This document shows positions 52,559 to 61,437 of a DNA stretch of 64,000 bases, piece by piece. The notes under the pieces are model-generated. The model did no database searches and was not told where the DNA came from. It was given only the letters and a program-made list of their open reading frames with translations. The position numbers were made by a program, and so were the translations under genes. This DNA is from Bradyrhizobium sp. CCGB12 (GTDB taxonomy: Bacteria > Pseudomonadota > Alphaproteobacteria > Rhizobiales > Xanthobacteraceae), in contig NZ_JANADO010000001.1 in NCBI RefSeq assembly GCF_024199845.1, forward strand, positions 4,340,001 to 4,404,000. Reading direction: 5' to 3'. Each line of letters starts with the position of its first letter. The first letter of the stretch is position 1.

Positions 52559-53592
52559 ACGCGCAGCGCGCCGCGCAGGCCCGCCGTGGTACCGAGAACG
52601 ATGCCGGCAACCGCGACGAACGAGCCCAGCGCAAGCGTCGATAGGCCGGTCAGCCCCTGCCCGATCGAGCAACCAAACGCCATCACGCCGCCGATGCCCA
52701 TCAGCGCGGCGCCACTGCCTGAGCGCAGCATGTGGCGCGGCGAGGAATAGCCTTCGAGGTGGAAACGGCCCGTGGCGAGCGCCGTGACCAGACTCCCGGC
52801 AAATACGCCTGCGACCGTAGCGATGCCGAAATTGAGCGTGAGGCCAGTCGAGAGCATCGCGTATTGCAGGCTATCGGCGATCGGCGCGATGAAGGTGAGC
52901 GAAGCCACCGGTACCGGATTGAAGTCGTCAGCACCGAGAGAGCCGGTGACGAACCAGCCACCGGCGACGAGCAGGCCGACGATGACGCCCGCTGCGATCT
53001 GGCCCGGCGAGCGTCGAAACGCCGGATGCGCGAAAGCGAACAGGATCAGCGCGACCACGACCACGGCAGCAGCGAGCACACGCGAAACCGGTTCAGCGGC
53101 ACCAAGCGCTGCCAGCAGCGACGGCAGCGAATTTGCGTTGACGGTCGTTTGCGACGCCTGAACCAGCGCAATGCGTGCTGGCGCGATCAGCCCCTTGAGC
53201 GTCATCTGCGCCGCGATGGCAAGCACGATCACGACGACGAAGGAGCGGAGATTGCCGCGCCCGAACAGCACCAGCGCCCGCGAGCCGCAGCCGTTCGACA
53301 ACACCATGCCATAGCCGAACAGCAGACCACCGAGGAACAACACAGGCACTGAAAAAGATTGTTGCAGGTAGATCGATTTGCCGAGATCGACCGTGCCGCT
53401 GCCCGCCAAAAACTGGCTGACGGCGATCGCAACGGCCATCGCCAGCGCATAGGTGCGCACCAGCCGCCCATCCCCCTCCGCGAGCCAGCCGCGCATGCTG
53501 CTCATCAGGCAGAAGCCGCTGAGCAGGCCGACGGCACCGTAGATCAGGCCAATGACGAGGCCGGCGAGGATGACGAGTTGGGTGGACTCCAT
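52537..53592 (-). CDS. YeeE/YedE (TsuA-like) thiosulfate/sulfur transporter
   Basis: A 351-residue membrane protein with about 9-10 hydrophobic segments. It has the three conserved cysteine motifs of the thiosulfate carrier TsuA: GFCLMSS (C28), SNGCGSRAL (C102) and AFGCSIGQGLTG (about C308). In TsuA these form the thiosulfate relay across the membrane. No TusA-like sulfur carrier gene is adjacent. It may import thiosulfate or a related sulfur species. The gene is read leftward after a family A repeat and overlaps the exporter gene at its 3' end. Confidence 0.9.
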   Translation of the reverse strand: MESTQLVILAGLVIGLIYGAVGLLSGFCLMSSMRGWLAEGDGRLVRTYALAMAVAIAVSQFLAGSGTVDLGKSIYLQQSFSVPVLFLGGLLFGYGMVLSNGCGSRALVLFGRGNLRSFVVVIVLAIAAQMTLKGLIAPARIALVQASQTTVNANSLPSLLAALGAAEPVSRVLAAAVVVVALILFAFAHPAFRRSPGQIAAGVIVGLLVAGGWFVTGSLGADDFNPVPVASLTFIAPIADSLQYAMLSTGLTLNFGIATVAGVFAGSLVTALATGRFHLEGYSSPRHMLRSGSGAALMGIGGVMAFGCSIGQGLTGLSTLALGSFVAVAGIVLGTTAGLRGALRVQLLAVA

Positions 53593-53621
53593 CGGTGGCC
53601 CTCAGGTCTCTCGCCATTCTC

Positions 53622-53701
53622 CGTCATTGGGAGCGCAGCGAAGCAATCCAGACTGCCGCCGTGGAAAGATTCTGGATTGCTTCGCTGCGCTCCCAATGAC
53701 G
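53622..53701. repeat. Palindromic intergenic repeat, family A copy 4
   Basis: An 80-bp near-perfect palindrome from CGTCATTGGGAGCGCAGCG to CGCTGCGCTCCCAATGACG, with GAAGCAATCCAGA and TCTGGATTGCTTC inside. The matched change to GGGAGCG/CGCTCCC in both arms is a compensatory difference from the other copies, which shows that pairing is conserved. Confidence 0.92.
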
Positions 53702-53705
53702 AGTC

Positions 53706-54710
53706 TCATGGCCGCAGGACCACCCTGTCTCGAGACGAGCCGGCGACCGCAACATAGGCCTCCTTTGCGCGTTCCAGCGGATAGACGGCATCCGCCTTGA
53801 TCGGGAACGGCTTCAGGTGCCCGCTCGCAAAGCCCGCGCCGAGCTCCCGCAGCACCGCGCCTGTTGTGGCCGAGGACAGGCCGAGCGTGTCGATGCCGAC
53901 ATAGGTGTGCTGGCCGCGGTAGAATTCGAGAATGTTGAACTGCACGATGCGGTCGATCGCGGCGATCAGGATCTGGCGGCCGCGGAGTGCTAGCGACTTG
54001 TGCGCCGCCTGGAAATAGGGATCGCCCACCGTGTTGAAGACGATGTCGGCGCCTTTGCTACCAGTCACTTCGCGGACGCGCGCGGCGACGTCGAGCGCGG
54101 AGGCATCGATCACCTCGATTGGCGCATTGGTGTGGCCTTCATAGGCTTCCGCCTTGCGCACCACGCCAATGACGCGCGCCCCCTGCCAGGTCGCGATCTG
54201 CACGGCGGCCTGGCCGACCTTGCCGTTGACACCGAACACCAACACGGTCTCGCCGTTCTTCGGTACGCCGGCACGGCGAAAGCCTTCCATCGCCGTGACG
54301 AAGGGAACGCCGATACCGGCGGCTTCCTCCCAGGACACCGTCGCCGGTTTCTCGACCACGGCATCGGCTTCGACCACGAGATGGGATGCGTGAGTGCCGT
54401 CGCGGCGGATGCCGAGATCGCCGGACGAGCCGAACACCTCACGACCGATCGTACCGGCCGGCCCGTCGATCACTACGCCAGCGTAGTCACGGCCGGGGGT
54501 GCGTGGGAACACGGCATAGGGCATCAACCCAGTCGCAGCCTTGACGTCCGAGGGATTGACCGCGGCCGCCTTCACCTCGATCAGGAGATCGTTCGCACCA
54601 CGCGTGAGCGCATGACGCTCGATGCCAGGTGCGAGGGCAGCGGCGCTCTCGGCCTTGGCACTGAGGCGCGCGCAGCGCGCTTCGACGGTTTTGGTATCGG
54701 CTTGCGACAT
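53706..54710 (-). CDS. Quinone oxidoreductase-like (zinc-independent MDR) protein
   Basis: A 334-residue medium-chain reductase. The GroES-like N-terminal part contains VKAAAVNPSDVKAATGLMPY and PGRDYAGVVIDGP. The Rossmann domain has VLVFGVNGKVGQAAVQIA. It lacks the zinc-binding cysteines, as in zeta-crystallin/quinone reductases. It likely uses NADPH to reduce a quinone or enone. It is read leftward after paaK, 64 bases downstream, so it could be the tail of the paa operon, but it is not a standard paa gene. Confidence 0.88.
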   Translation of the reverse strand: MSQADTKTVEARCARLSAKAESAAALAPGIERHALTRGANDLLIEVKAAAVNPSDVKAATGLMPYAVFPRTPGRDYAGVVIDGPAGTIGREVFGSSGDLGIRRDGTHASHLVVEADAVVEKPATVSWEEAAGIGVPFVTAMEGFRRAGVPKNGETVLVFGVNGKVGQAAVQIATWQGARVIGVVRKAEAYEGHTNAPIEVIDASALDVAARVREVTGSKGADIVFNTVGDPYFQAAHKSLALRGRQILIAAIDRIVQFNILEFYRGQHTYVGIDTLGLSSATTGAVLRELGAGFASGHLKPFPIKADAVYPLERAKEAYVAVAGSSRDRVVLRP

Positions 54711-54774
54711 CGGAAGACCCGTGATTTCTCGCGGGCCTTGTCGCCTTTGGGGCCGACCAAGTCAATCCGTCAGG

Positions 54775-56106
54775 TCAGTCCTTGGGCCGCTTGTCGTAGA
54801 GCCGTTTGGCCTTGCCGAGCGAGCGTTCCAGCGTAGCCGGCGCGACCACCTTTACCGTGGAGCTGATCCCGATCGTATTCTTGATATGGGTTGAGATGCG
54901 ATCGGCATGATCGACGAGCCCCCGGCCGTCCCAGCTTTCCGGCCTTGCCTCGGCGATGATGGTCAACTCGTCCATCCGCCCTTCACGGGTCAGCTCCAGG
55001 ACGAAATGTCCGCCGCACCAGTCGGTCGCGAGCAGCACCTCCTCGATCTGGGTCGGGAACAGATTGACGCCACGCAGGATGATCATGTCGTCCGAGCGGC
55101 CTGTCACCTTCTCCATGCGCCGCATGCCGGGGCGTGCCGTGCCGGGGAGCAGCCGGGTCAGGTCGCGCGTGCGATAGCGGATCACCGGAAAAGCTTCCTT
55201 GGTGAGCGAGGTGAACACCAGCTCGCCCTTCTCCCCGTCGGGCAGCACCGCGCCCGTCTGGGGATCGATCACTTCGGGGTAGAAATGATCCTCCCAGATA
55301 TGCAGGCCGTCCTTGGTCTCGATGCATTCCTGCGCGACGCCGGGGCCGATCACTTCGGAGAGGCCATAGATGTCGGTCGCATCCATATCGAAGGCGTCCT
55401 CGATCTCGCCGCGCATCGCATTGGTCCAGGGCTCCGCGCCGAAAATACCGACCTTGAGCGAGCATTGCCGCGGGTCCAGCTTCTGCCGCTTGAACTCGTC
55501 GAGGATCGCCAGCATGTAGCTCGGCGTCACCGTGATGATGTCAGGGCGGAAATCATTGATGAGCTGCACCTGCCGCTCGGTCATGCCTCCGGAGATCGGC
55601 ACCACGGTGCAGCCGAGCTTTTCGGCGCCATAATGTACGCCAAGGCCGCCGGTAAAGAGGCCATAGCCGTAGGCGTTGTGGATGATCATGCCGGTGCGGC
55701 CGCCGGCGGCGCGGATCGAGCGCGCCATCACGTCGGACCACGTGTCGATGTCGGCCTGCGTATAGCCGACGACAATCGGCTTGCCCGTGGTGCCCGACGA
55801 GGCGTGCACGCGCACCAGCTTTTCGCGCGGCACCGCGAACATGTTGAAGGGATAGTTGTCGCGGAGGTCCGTCTTCACCGTGAACGGAAATTTCGCAAGA
55901 TCGGAGAGCTGGCGGAAATCGGACGGATGCACGCCGGCCCCGTCGAAGGCCTTGCGGTAATGCGCGACATTGTCATAGGCGTGCTTCAGCGACCAGGCCA
56001 GCCGCTGCGTTTGCAGCGCCATGATCTCGTCGCGCGAGGCGCGCTCCTGCGCGTCCATCTCGGCGCTATAGGTGCCGCCACCTTCCTTGCGTCTCGTCAG
56101 AGCCAT
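54775..56106 (-). CDS. paaK: Phenylacetate-CoA ligase PaaK
   Basis: A 443-residue AMP-forming ligase, the usual PaaK length. The AMP-binding motif VRVHASSGTTGKPIVVGYT is present, with DIYGLSEVIGPGVAQEC, DHFYPEVIDPQTGAVLPDG and the C-terminal hinge YRTRDLTRLLPG. It activates phenylacetate to phenylacetyl-CoA using ATP, the entry step of the pathway. It is read leftward after paaI, 45 bases downstream, and is the last clear paa gene of the cluster. Confidence 0.95.
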   Translation of the reverse strand: MALTRRKEGGGTYSAEMDAQERASRDEIMALQTQRLAWSLKHAYDNVAHYRKAFDGAGVHPSDFRQLSDLAKFPFTVKTDLRDNYPFNMFAVPREKLVRVHASSGTTGKPIVVGYTQADIDTWSDVMARSIRAAGGRTGMIIHNAYGYGLFTGGLGVHYGAEKLGCTVVPISGGMTERQVQLINDFRPDIITVTPSYMLAILDEFKRQKLDPRQCSLKVGIFGAEPWTNAMRGEIEDAFDMDATDIYGLSEVIGPGVAQECIETKDGLHIWEDHFYPEVIDPQTGAVLPDGEKGELVFTSLTKEAFPVIRYRTRDLTRLLPGTARPGMRRMEKVTGRSDDMIILRGVNLFPTQIEEVLLATDWCGGHFVLELTREGRMDELTIIAEARPESWDGRGLVDHADRISTHIKNTIGISSTVKVVAPATLERSLGKAKRLYDKRPKD

Positions 56107-56151
56107 CCTCGTTTCCCCACATTGGTTCGTTCTTTTCTTGATTGGTCGTCT

Positions 56152-56601
56152 TTACTGATCCTGCGCCGGCAGCCACGTGCCGGGAATGACGCGCGAATGG
56201 CCGCGGAATTCTGCGATGACGGTGTCTCCCGCGGTCACGCGCACGTCGTAGATGCCGGAGCGGCCGCTGCGATTCACCTCACGCGCCTTTGCGACGAGGC
56301 GGTCACCAAGCTTGCCAGGCCTGATGAAGGTGATCTGGCCCTGCGCCGCCACCACGCGCTCGTTGTGCGAGTTACAGGCAAAGGCGAAGGCGGAATCGGC
56401 GAGCGTGAAGATGAAGCCGCCATGGGCGATGCGCTGGCCGTTGACCATGTCCGGCCGCACAATCATTGCAAGCGTCGCATATCCAGGACCGATCTCGACG
56501 ATCTCCATGCCGAGACCCTTTGAGGCATCGTCCTCCGCCCACATCGCATCGGCGCAGGCGCGGGCAACATCCTCAGGCGACAGGGCGGCTTTGAGGTTCA
56601 C
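56152..56601 (-). CDS. paaI: Hydroxyphenylacetyl-CoA thioesterase PaaI
   Basis: A 149-residue hotdog-fold thioesterase. The family signature MVNGQRIAHGGFIFTLADSA holds the catalytic aspartate region, with AFACNSHNERVVAAQGQITF following. PaaI releases stalled hydroxyphenylacetyl-CoA esters and so protects the CoA pool from dead-end pathway products. It lies between paaE and paaK in the same direction. The start at 56601 gives MNLKAALSPEDVARAC. Confidence 0.93.
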   Translation of the reverse strand: MNLKAALSPEDVARACADAMWAEDDASKGLGMEIVEIGPGYATLAMIVRPDMVNGQRIAHGGFIFTLADSAFAFACNSHNERVVAAQGQITFIRPGKLGDRLVAKAREVNRSGRSGIYDVRVTAGDTVIAEFRGHSRVIPGTWLPAQDQ

Positions 56602-56655
56602 GCGCTTCTCCCGGTCAAGGTCTATCCATGATGCTCTGCTGCTCGGCCAAAACTG

Positions 56656-57738
56656 TCAAACGTGGTCGTAATCGACCACGACGCGCTGCGACGACGGCTT
56701 GGCCTGGCAGGTCAGGACAAAACCGGCTTTCAGCTCCCACGGTTCCAGCGAATAGTTGATGTCCATCGGCGCCTCGCCTTCGACCAGCTTGGCACGGCAG
56801 GTCGAGCACATGCCGCCCTTGCAGGCGAAGGGCAGATCAACGCCGGCCCGCAGCGCGGCATCGAGGATCGCCTCGTCCTCGGCAACGGGCACGTCGCGGC
56901 GCTTGCCGTCGATGATCAGGGATGCGATCGCTCTCGGCGGAGCATCGGGCGCAACGACTTTCTTCGGCCGCGGCTTGCCGCCGAATTCGGAGACGAAGCG
57001 CTCGACATGAATACGCTCTTCCGCGATCCCGAGACCGCGGCAGGTCGCCTCGATGTCCTCGCTCATGCCGGACGGACCGCAGACGAAGACATGATCGACG
57101 CTTTCCGCCGGGACTAGGGAGCGCAGCAGCACCCTCACCTTGTCGCCGTCGAGCCGGCCATGCAGGATCGGGATGTCCTGCTCTTCGCCGGAAATGACGT
57201 GGAAGATCGAAAGGCGATCGATGAAGCGGTCCTTCAGCTCCTCGAGGGCCTCGAGAAACATGATGTTGTCGGTGACACGGTTACCGTAGAACAGGAAGAA
57301 GCGGCTGGCCGGCTCACGTGCGAGGATGCCTTTGACGATCGACAGGATCGGGGTGATGCCGGAGCCGGCGGCAAAGCCGACATGGATGCGCCCGCTATCG
57401 GCCGGTGGCACCACGCCGAAGCGGCCGGTCGGGGTCATCACGTCGAGCTCGTCGCCGCATTTCAGCTCGTCCGCCGCCCAGCTCGAGAACGCCCCGCCGT
57501 CGACCTTCTTCACGGCGATGCGGATCTCTCCGTCATCAGGACCGGAGCAGATGGAATAGGAGCGACGCACCTCCTCGCCATCGAGCGAGGTGCGGAGCGT
57601 GAGGTACTGGCCGGGCGTGAAGGCGTAATCCTCGGCGAGCTCGCCGGGGATTGTGAAAGTCATCGAGACGGCGTCGGACGCCTCGCGGCGGAGGTCGCTG
57701 ACGGCCAGGCGATGGAAGCGCGGTGCGGCTGCGGACAT
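56656..57738 (-). CDS. paaE: 1,2-phenylacetyl-CoA epoxidase reductase subunit PaaE
   Basis: A 360-residue reductase. The ferredoxin-reductase FAD domain has RRSYSICSGPDDGEIRIAVK, the NADPH domain has VGFAAGSGITPILSIVKGIL, and the C-terminal plant-type [2Fe-2S] domain has C306, C311, C314 and C344 (CKGGMCSTC and LTCQAKP). It passes electrons from NADPH to the di-iron PaaA. The ATG at 57738 is preferred to a GTG 9 bases upstream. A family A repeat separates it from paaD, so it may be transcribed or processed apart from paaABCD. Confidence 0.95.
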   Translation of the reverse strand: MSAAAPRFHRLAVSDLRREASDAVSMTFTIPGELAEDYAFTPGQYLTLRTSLDGEEVRRSYSICSGPDDGEIRIAVKKVDGGAFSSWAADELKCGDELDVMTPTGRFGVVPPADSGRIHVGFAAGSGITPILSIVKGILAREPASRFFLFYGNRVTDNIMFLEALEELKDRFIDRLSIFHVISGEEQDIPILHGRLDGDKVRVLLRSLVPAESVDHVFVCGPSGMSEDIEATCRGLGIAEERIHVERFVSEFGGKPRPKKVVAPDAPPRAIASLIIDGKRRDVPVAEDEAILDAALRAGVDLPFACKGGMCSTCRAKLVEGEAPMDINYSLEPWELKAGFVLTCQAKPSSQRVVVDYDHV

Positions 57739-57766
57739 CAAGAACACTCTAGGTTTGGCTCACCGG

Positions 57767-57853
57767 CGTCATTGCGAGGAGCCCTTGCGACGAAGCAATC
57801 CAGACTGTCTCCGCGGAGGGATTCTGGATTGCTTCGCTGCGCTCGCAATGACG
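57767..57853. repeat. Palindromic intergenic repeat, family A copy 5, inside the paa cluster
   Basis: An 87-bp palindrome from CGTCATTGCGAGGAGCCC to GCTCGCAATGACG, with GAAGCAATCCAGA and TCTGGATTGCTTC inside; it is closest to copy 1, sharing the CCCTTGCGACGAAGC variant. It lies between paaD and paaE, 20 bases from the paaD stop. Confidence 0.92.
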
Positions 57854-57873
57854 GTGAGGTTGGCATTGTGCCC

Positions 57874-58377
57874 TCAAAGACACTTGAAATAATCAAAGGG
57901 TTCGCGGCAGGACTTGCAGCGCCAGAGCGCCTTGCAGGAGGTCGAGCCGAATTCAGACAGCAGCTCGGTCTTGTCAGAGCCGCATTGCGGGCACGCGATG
58001 GCCTGCTCGCCGAACAGCGCGCGGCGGGAGCTTGACGCCTGCGGCGGCGCGATGCCGTAGACGCGTAGCTTGCGGCGGCCCTCCTCGCTCATCCAGTCTG
58101 TGGTCCAGGCCGGCGACAGTACCGTGCGCACCTTGGGATGATGGAATCCGGCGCGTTCCAACGCGAGCTCGATTTCGAGGGCGATCATGTTCATGGCCGG
58201 GCAGCCCGAATAGGTCGGCGTGATCTCGACCTCGACCTGATCGCCGTCCAGCACGACGTCGCGGAGCACGCCGAGATCGGCGATGGTCAGCACCGGGATC
58301 TCGGGGTCGACCACGCCGGCCGCAGCGTCCCAGGCCCGCTGGCGCAGATTGCTATCGGACTCCAGCACCGTCACCAT
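57874..58377 (-). CDS. paaD: 1,2-phenylacetyl-CoA epoxidase subunit PaaD (zinc/Fe-S maturation)
   Basis: A 167-residue protein: an N-terminal MIP18/DUF59 domain (WDAAAGVVDPEIPVLTIADL, VEVEITPTYSGCPAMNMI) and a C-terminal zinc-ribbon with four cysteines, CPQCG and CKSCREPF, plus TSCKALW. PaaD is thought to help mature the PaaE iron-sulfur cluster or the epoxidase. Its ATG overlaps the paaC stop by 7 bases, so the genes are coupled. A palindromic repeat follows. Confidence 0.93.
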   Translation of the reverse strand: MVTVLESDSNLRQRAWDAAAGVVDPEIPVLTIADLGVLRDVVLDGDQVEVEITPTYSGCPAMNMIALEIELALERAGFHHPKVRTVLSPAWTTDWMSEEGRRKLRVYGIAPPQASSSRRALFGEQAIACPQCGSDKTELLSEFGSTSCKALWRCKSCREPFDYFKCL

Positions 58378-59147
58378 GTCAGCCCCGGGAAGGTGCGCTG
58401 CATCGATTGCAGCTCCGACAGGAGATGGCCAAGATGCTCGCTGTGCCTGCCGGAACGACCGCCTTGTTGCATCCAGTCGTTCTGCGGCAGTTCAAGTGTC
58501 GCCTCGCTGACGACATCGGACAGCGTCGTCAGCCAACGACCGCGCAAGCTCCCGGGATCGACGGCGATATCGGCATGAATCAGGGCGCGCTCGCTATCGT
58601 CGACGACAAACATCTCGCCGGTAAAAGCCCAGAGATGATCGATCGCGGCCTGCGCCCGCGCGTGGCTTTCGGCCGTGCCGTCCCCCAGCCGGATGATCCA
58701 TTCCGAGGCGTGGCGCAGGTGATAGGCGCTCTCCTTCTCCGACTTGGCCGCGATGGCGGCAAGCGTCGTATCGCGCGAGGTCATCATCGCGCGCCAATAA
58801 AGGTCGGCGAAGGCGGAATAGAAGAACTGCCGCACCAGGGTCTGGGCAAAGTCGCCATTCGGCTGCTCGACCAGCAGCAAATTGCGGTACTGCCTGACAT
58901 CGCGCAAATAGGCGAGTTTGTCCTCGTCGTTGTCGGTGCCTTCGACCTTGGCGGCGTAGCCATAGAGCTCGCGCGCTTGGCCGATGAGATCGAGCGCGAT
59001 GTTGGACAGCGCCATGTCCTCTTCCAGCATCGGCGCATGCCCGCACCATTCCGACAGCCTGTGACCGAGGATCAGCGCATCGTCGGCGCGGCGCAGCGTG
59101 TAGAGCACCAGCGGCGTTTCGGAGACCTGAATGTTGGCGACGGCCAT
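58371..59147 (-). CDS. paaC: 1,2-phenylacetyl-CoA epoxidase structural subunit PaaC
   Basis: A 258-residue ferritin-like subunit. Typical helices are DDALILGHRLSEWCGHAPML, EEDMALSNIALDLIGQARE and AKSEKESAYHLRHASEWIIR. PaaC lacks a working di-iron site and scaffolds PaaA in the (AC)2 core. The ATG at 59147 shares a base with the paaB stop (TGATG), fixing the start; the upstream in-frame extension lies inside paaB. It is the third gene of paaABCD. Confidence 0.94.
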   Translation of the reverse strand: MAVANIQVSETPLVLYTLRRADDALILGHRLSEWCGHAPMLEEDMALSNIALDLIGQARELYGYAAKVEGTDNDEDKLAYLRDVRQYRNLLLVEQPNGDFAQTLVRQFFYSAFADLYWRAMMTSRDTTLAAIAAKSEKESAYHLRHASEWIIRLGDGTAESHARAQAAIDHLWAFTGEMFVVDDSERALIHADIAVDPGSLRGRWLTTLSDVVSEATLELPQNDWMQQGGRSGRHSEHLGHLLSELQSMQRTFPGLTW

Positions 59148-59434
59148 CACATGTGCCCCACTTCCTCGGGTACCTCGTAGAATGTCGGGTGCCGGTAGAT
59201 CTTCGACTCCGCCGGCTCGAACATCATGCCCTTCTCGGCGGGATCGCTTGCAGTGATCGCGGTCGACGGCACCACCCAGATCGACAGACCCTCGCCGCGG
59301 CGGGTGTAGATGTCGCGGGCGGCCTGCAGGGCCATGGTGGCGTCGCTCGCATGCAGCGAGCCGACGTGCTTGTGCGCGAGCCCGTTGCGGCTGCGAATGA
59401 AGACTTCCCACAGCGGCGTGTTCGGCGTGGCCAT
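59147..59434 (-). CDS. paaB: 1,2-phenylacetyl-CoA epoxidase subunit PaaB
   Basis: A 95-residue small subunit, as expected. LWEVFIRSRNGLAHKHVGSL and MALQAARDIYTRRGEGLSIW are the PaaB signature. It helps hold the PaaAC core together. The ATG at 59434 follows AGGGAG six bases upstream and lies 10 bases after paaA; a longer in-frame start would overlap paaA. Confidence 0.94.
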   Translation of the reverse strand: MATPNTPLWEVFIRSRNGLAHKHVGSLHASDATMALQAARDIYTRRGEGLSIWVVPSTAITASDPAEKGMMFEPAESKIYRHPTFYEVPEEVGHM

Positions 59435-59444
59435 CGCGATCTCC

Positions 59445-60437
59445 CTATTCTGCGGCTTGTGCGGTCTGACGCTGCGCGCGCTTTGCAGCATAGGCTGCGG
59501 CTGCCTCACGCACCCAGGCGCCCTCCTCGTGCGCCTTGCGGCGCGCGGCTATACGATCGCGATTGCAGGGGCCGTTGCCGGCGAGCACCTGCTTGAACTC
59601 GGTCCAGTCGATCTCGCTGTAGCGCCAGTGCCCGTCGGCATCCTGCGTCATGCCGGGATCGGGAATGGTGAGGCCGAGATATTGCGCCTGCGGCACGGTG
59701 GCATCGACGAACTTCTGGCGCAGCTCGTCATTGGAGAAGCGCTTGATCTTCCATTTCGTCGAGGTGTCGCTGTGCTGGCTGGTGGCATCGGGCGGGCCGA
59801 ACATCATCAGCACCGGCCACCACCAGCGGTTCAGCGCGTCCTGCGCCATCGCCTTCTGCTCGTCGGAGCCACGGCACAGCGTCAGCATGATCTCGTAGCC
59901 CTGCCGCTGGTGGAACGACTCCTCCTTGCAGACGCGGATCATCGCCCGCGCATAGGGACCGTAGGAGCAACGGCACAGGGGGATCTGGTTCATGATGGCG
60001 GCGCCGTCGACCAGCCATCCAATGGTGCCGATGTCGGCCCAGGTCAGCGTCGGGTAATTGAAGATCGAGGAATATTTGGCTTTCCCCGCGAGCATGGCGT
60101 CGACCAGCTCTTCGCGCGAGGTACCAAGCGTCTCGGCGGCGGCGTAGAGATAGAGCCCATGGCCGCACTCGTCCTGCACCTTGGCAAGCAGCGCCGCCTT
60201 GCGGCGCAGCGTCGGCGCGCGCGTGATCCAGTTGCCTTCAGGCAGCATGCCGACGATTTCGGAATGGGCGTGCTGGGAGATCTGGCGGGTGAGCGTCTTG
60301 CGATAGGCCGCCGGCATCCAGTCGTTCGGCTCGATGCGCTCCTCGGCATCGATGCGGGCCTGAAACTGCACGGCCTTGGCCGCGTCCTCAAGACCACGAT
60401 CGTCGGTCTCGGCCGTATTCAGCGCCTGGGTGTACAT
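59445..60437 (-). CDS. paaA: 1,2-phenylacetyl-CoA epoxidase catalytic subunit PaaA
   Basis: A 330-residue di-iron oxygenase subunit. The N-terminal [20 protein letters not shown] and [20 protein letters not shown], then [20 protein letters not shown] and [19 protein letters not shown], carry the Glu/His ligands of the four-helix bundle. It inserts one oxygen into the aromatic ring of phenylacetyl-CoA. The ATG at 60437 has GGGAGG six bases upstream; an ATG six bases earlier abuts that site and is unlikely. It is the first structural gene after paaX. Confidence 0.95.
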   Translation of the reverse strand: MYTQALNTAETDDRGLEDAAKAVQFQARIDAEERIEPNDWMPAAYRKTLTRQISQHAHSEIVGMLPEGNWITRAPTLRRKAALLAKVQDECGHGLYLYAAAETLGTSREELVDAMLAGKAKYSSIFNYPTLTWADIGTIGWLVDGAAIMNQIPLCRCSYGPYARAMIRVCKEESFHQRQGYEIMLTLCRGSDEQKAMAQDALNRWWWPVLMMFGPPDATSQHSDTSTKWKIKRFSNDELRQKFVDATVPQAQYLGLTIPDPGMTQDADGHWRYSEIDWTEFKQVLAGNGPCNRDRIAARRKAHEEGAWVREAAAAYAAKRAQRQTAQAAE

Positions 60438-60463
60438 GCGCATCCTCCCGATTTGTTGGGAGA

Positions 60464-60513
60464 TAACATATAACAAAATTTAGATCATGCAAGATATTTC
60501 TGTAACATATAAC
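60464..60513 (-). promoter_or_regulatory. Direct repeats in the paaA promoter region
   Basis: TAACATATAAC occurs perfectly twice, at 60464-60474 and 60503-60513, 39 bp apart, in the 76-base gap between paaX and paaA. In the leftward reading the copies (GTTATATGTTA) bracket a possible -10 TAAATT. The right copy abuts the paaX stop codon. They are good candidates for PaaX or another regulator's binding sites. Confidence 0.6.
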
Positions 60514-61380
60514 TCAAGCGTCGAACCTCCGTTCCAGGTGCTTTCGCGCCGGCGGCAATGCCCCTTTTTCGTTGGTTCCATGGCCGTCAAGCCATTGTTC
60601 GGACGGGACAAGCAGCGCGCGATAGATCTCGCCGCAAAGCGCTCGCGCTGCCCTGCCCGGCCAGTCCGCGGGCAGCAGGCTTTCCGGCAGCAGCGGATCG
60701 CGCAGCACGACGCGGCGGTAGTGGTGGATCAGCAGGATGCGTGCGGTGAACGCCTCGGCCTCAGACAGCTCCGTGCCGCGCGCGAGTGCGGCGCGGAGCG
60801 GCTCGAACGTCTTCATGAATTTCAGATAGGCATCCGCGGTGCGCTCCAGCGGCCAGCTCGCGCTCAGCAGGCGGCGACCGCTGTCATCCTCCGCCGAGAC
60901 TTCGAGACGAATTGCACCCACCGCTTCGTCCGGCACGGGCACGCCTGACGGCGCGACCCAAACGCCGGGCAGCGGACTGCCGAAGCCGGCATTGCGAAGC
61001 GCCTCGCGCGAGGCGTCGCGGTCCTCGCCATTGCCGATCAACAACAGCTCGAAGCGCCCGGTCCAGTCCGATGGCGGCGGGTCATAGATGTGGCGGGTCG
61101 CGGCCTCGAAGGTCTGGCGTCCTTTTTCGGCCAGCCGATAGAAACTGTTGCGGCCGACCTTTTCGCGCGTCAACCAGCCGTCCGCCGCGAGGCGCGACAT
61201 CGCGGTGCGCACCACGCCGCTGTCGATGTCGAGGCTTTCGAAGAACTCCAGTAGCGTCCCGAGCCACACCACACCGCCGCGCGGCACGATAGCGTCCCCG
61301 AACACGGTGATGACGATCGAGCCGGTGCGCGACGGCTCGCGTTTGAGCTGATCGATGATGCGGGACAATGGGTGCGCCAT
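60514..61380 (-). CDS. paaX: Phenylacetate degradation repressor PaaX
   Basis: A 288-residue regulator. The N-terminal winged helix reads IDSGVVRTAMSRLAADGWL and EKVGRNSFYRLAEKG, which is the PaaX family pattern, and IVITVFGDAIVPRGGVVWLG precedes it. The C-terminal effector part includes LLIHHYRRVVLRDPLLPESL and LPADWPGRAAR. PaaX represses the pathway and is released by phenylacetyl-CoA. The ATG at 61380 starts MAHPLSRI. It lies directly upstream of paaA on the same strand. Confidence 0.93.
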   Translation of the reverse strand: MAHPLSRIIDQLKREPSRTGSIVITVFGDAIVPRGGVVWLGTLLEFFESLDIDSGVVRTAMSRLAADGWLTREKVGRNSFYRLAEKGRQTFEAATRHIYDPPPSDWTGRFELLLIGNGEDRDASREALRNAGFGSPLPGVWVAPSGVPVPDEAVGAIRLEVSAEDDSGRRLLSASWPLERTADAYLKFMKTFEPLRAALARGTELSEAEAFTARILLIHHYRRVVLRDPLLPESLLPADWPGRAARALCGEIYRALLVPSEQWLDGHGTNEKGALPPARKHLERRFDA

Positions 61381-61437
61381 GCACGAGCCATAGCGCGTTT
61401 GGTGCGGGCGCGACAATGGAGGGGAGCGAGGCGGCTA

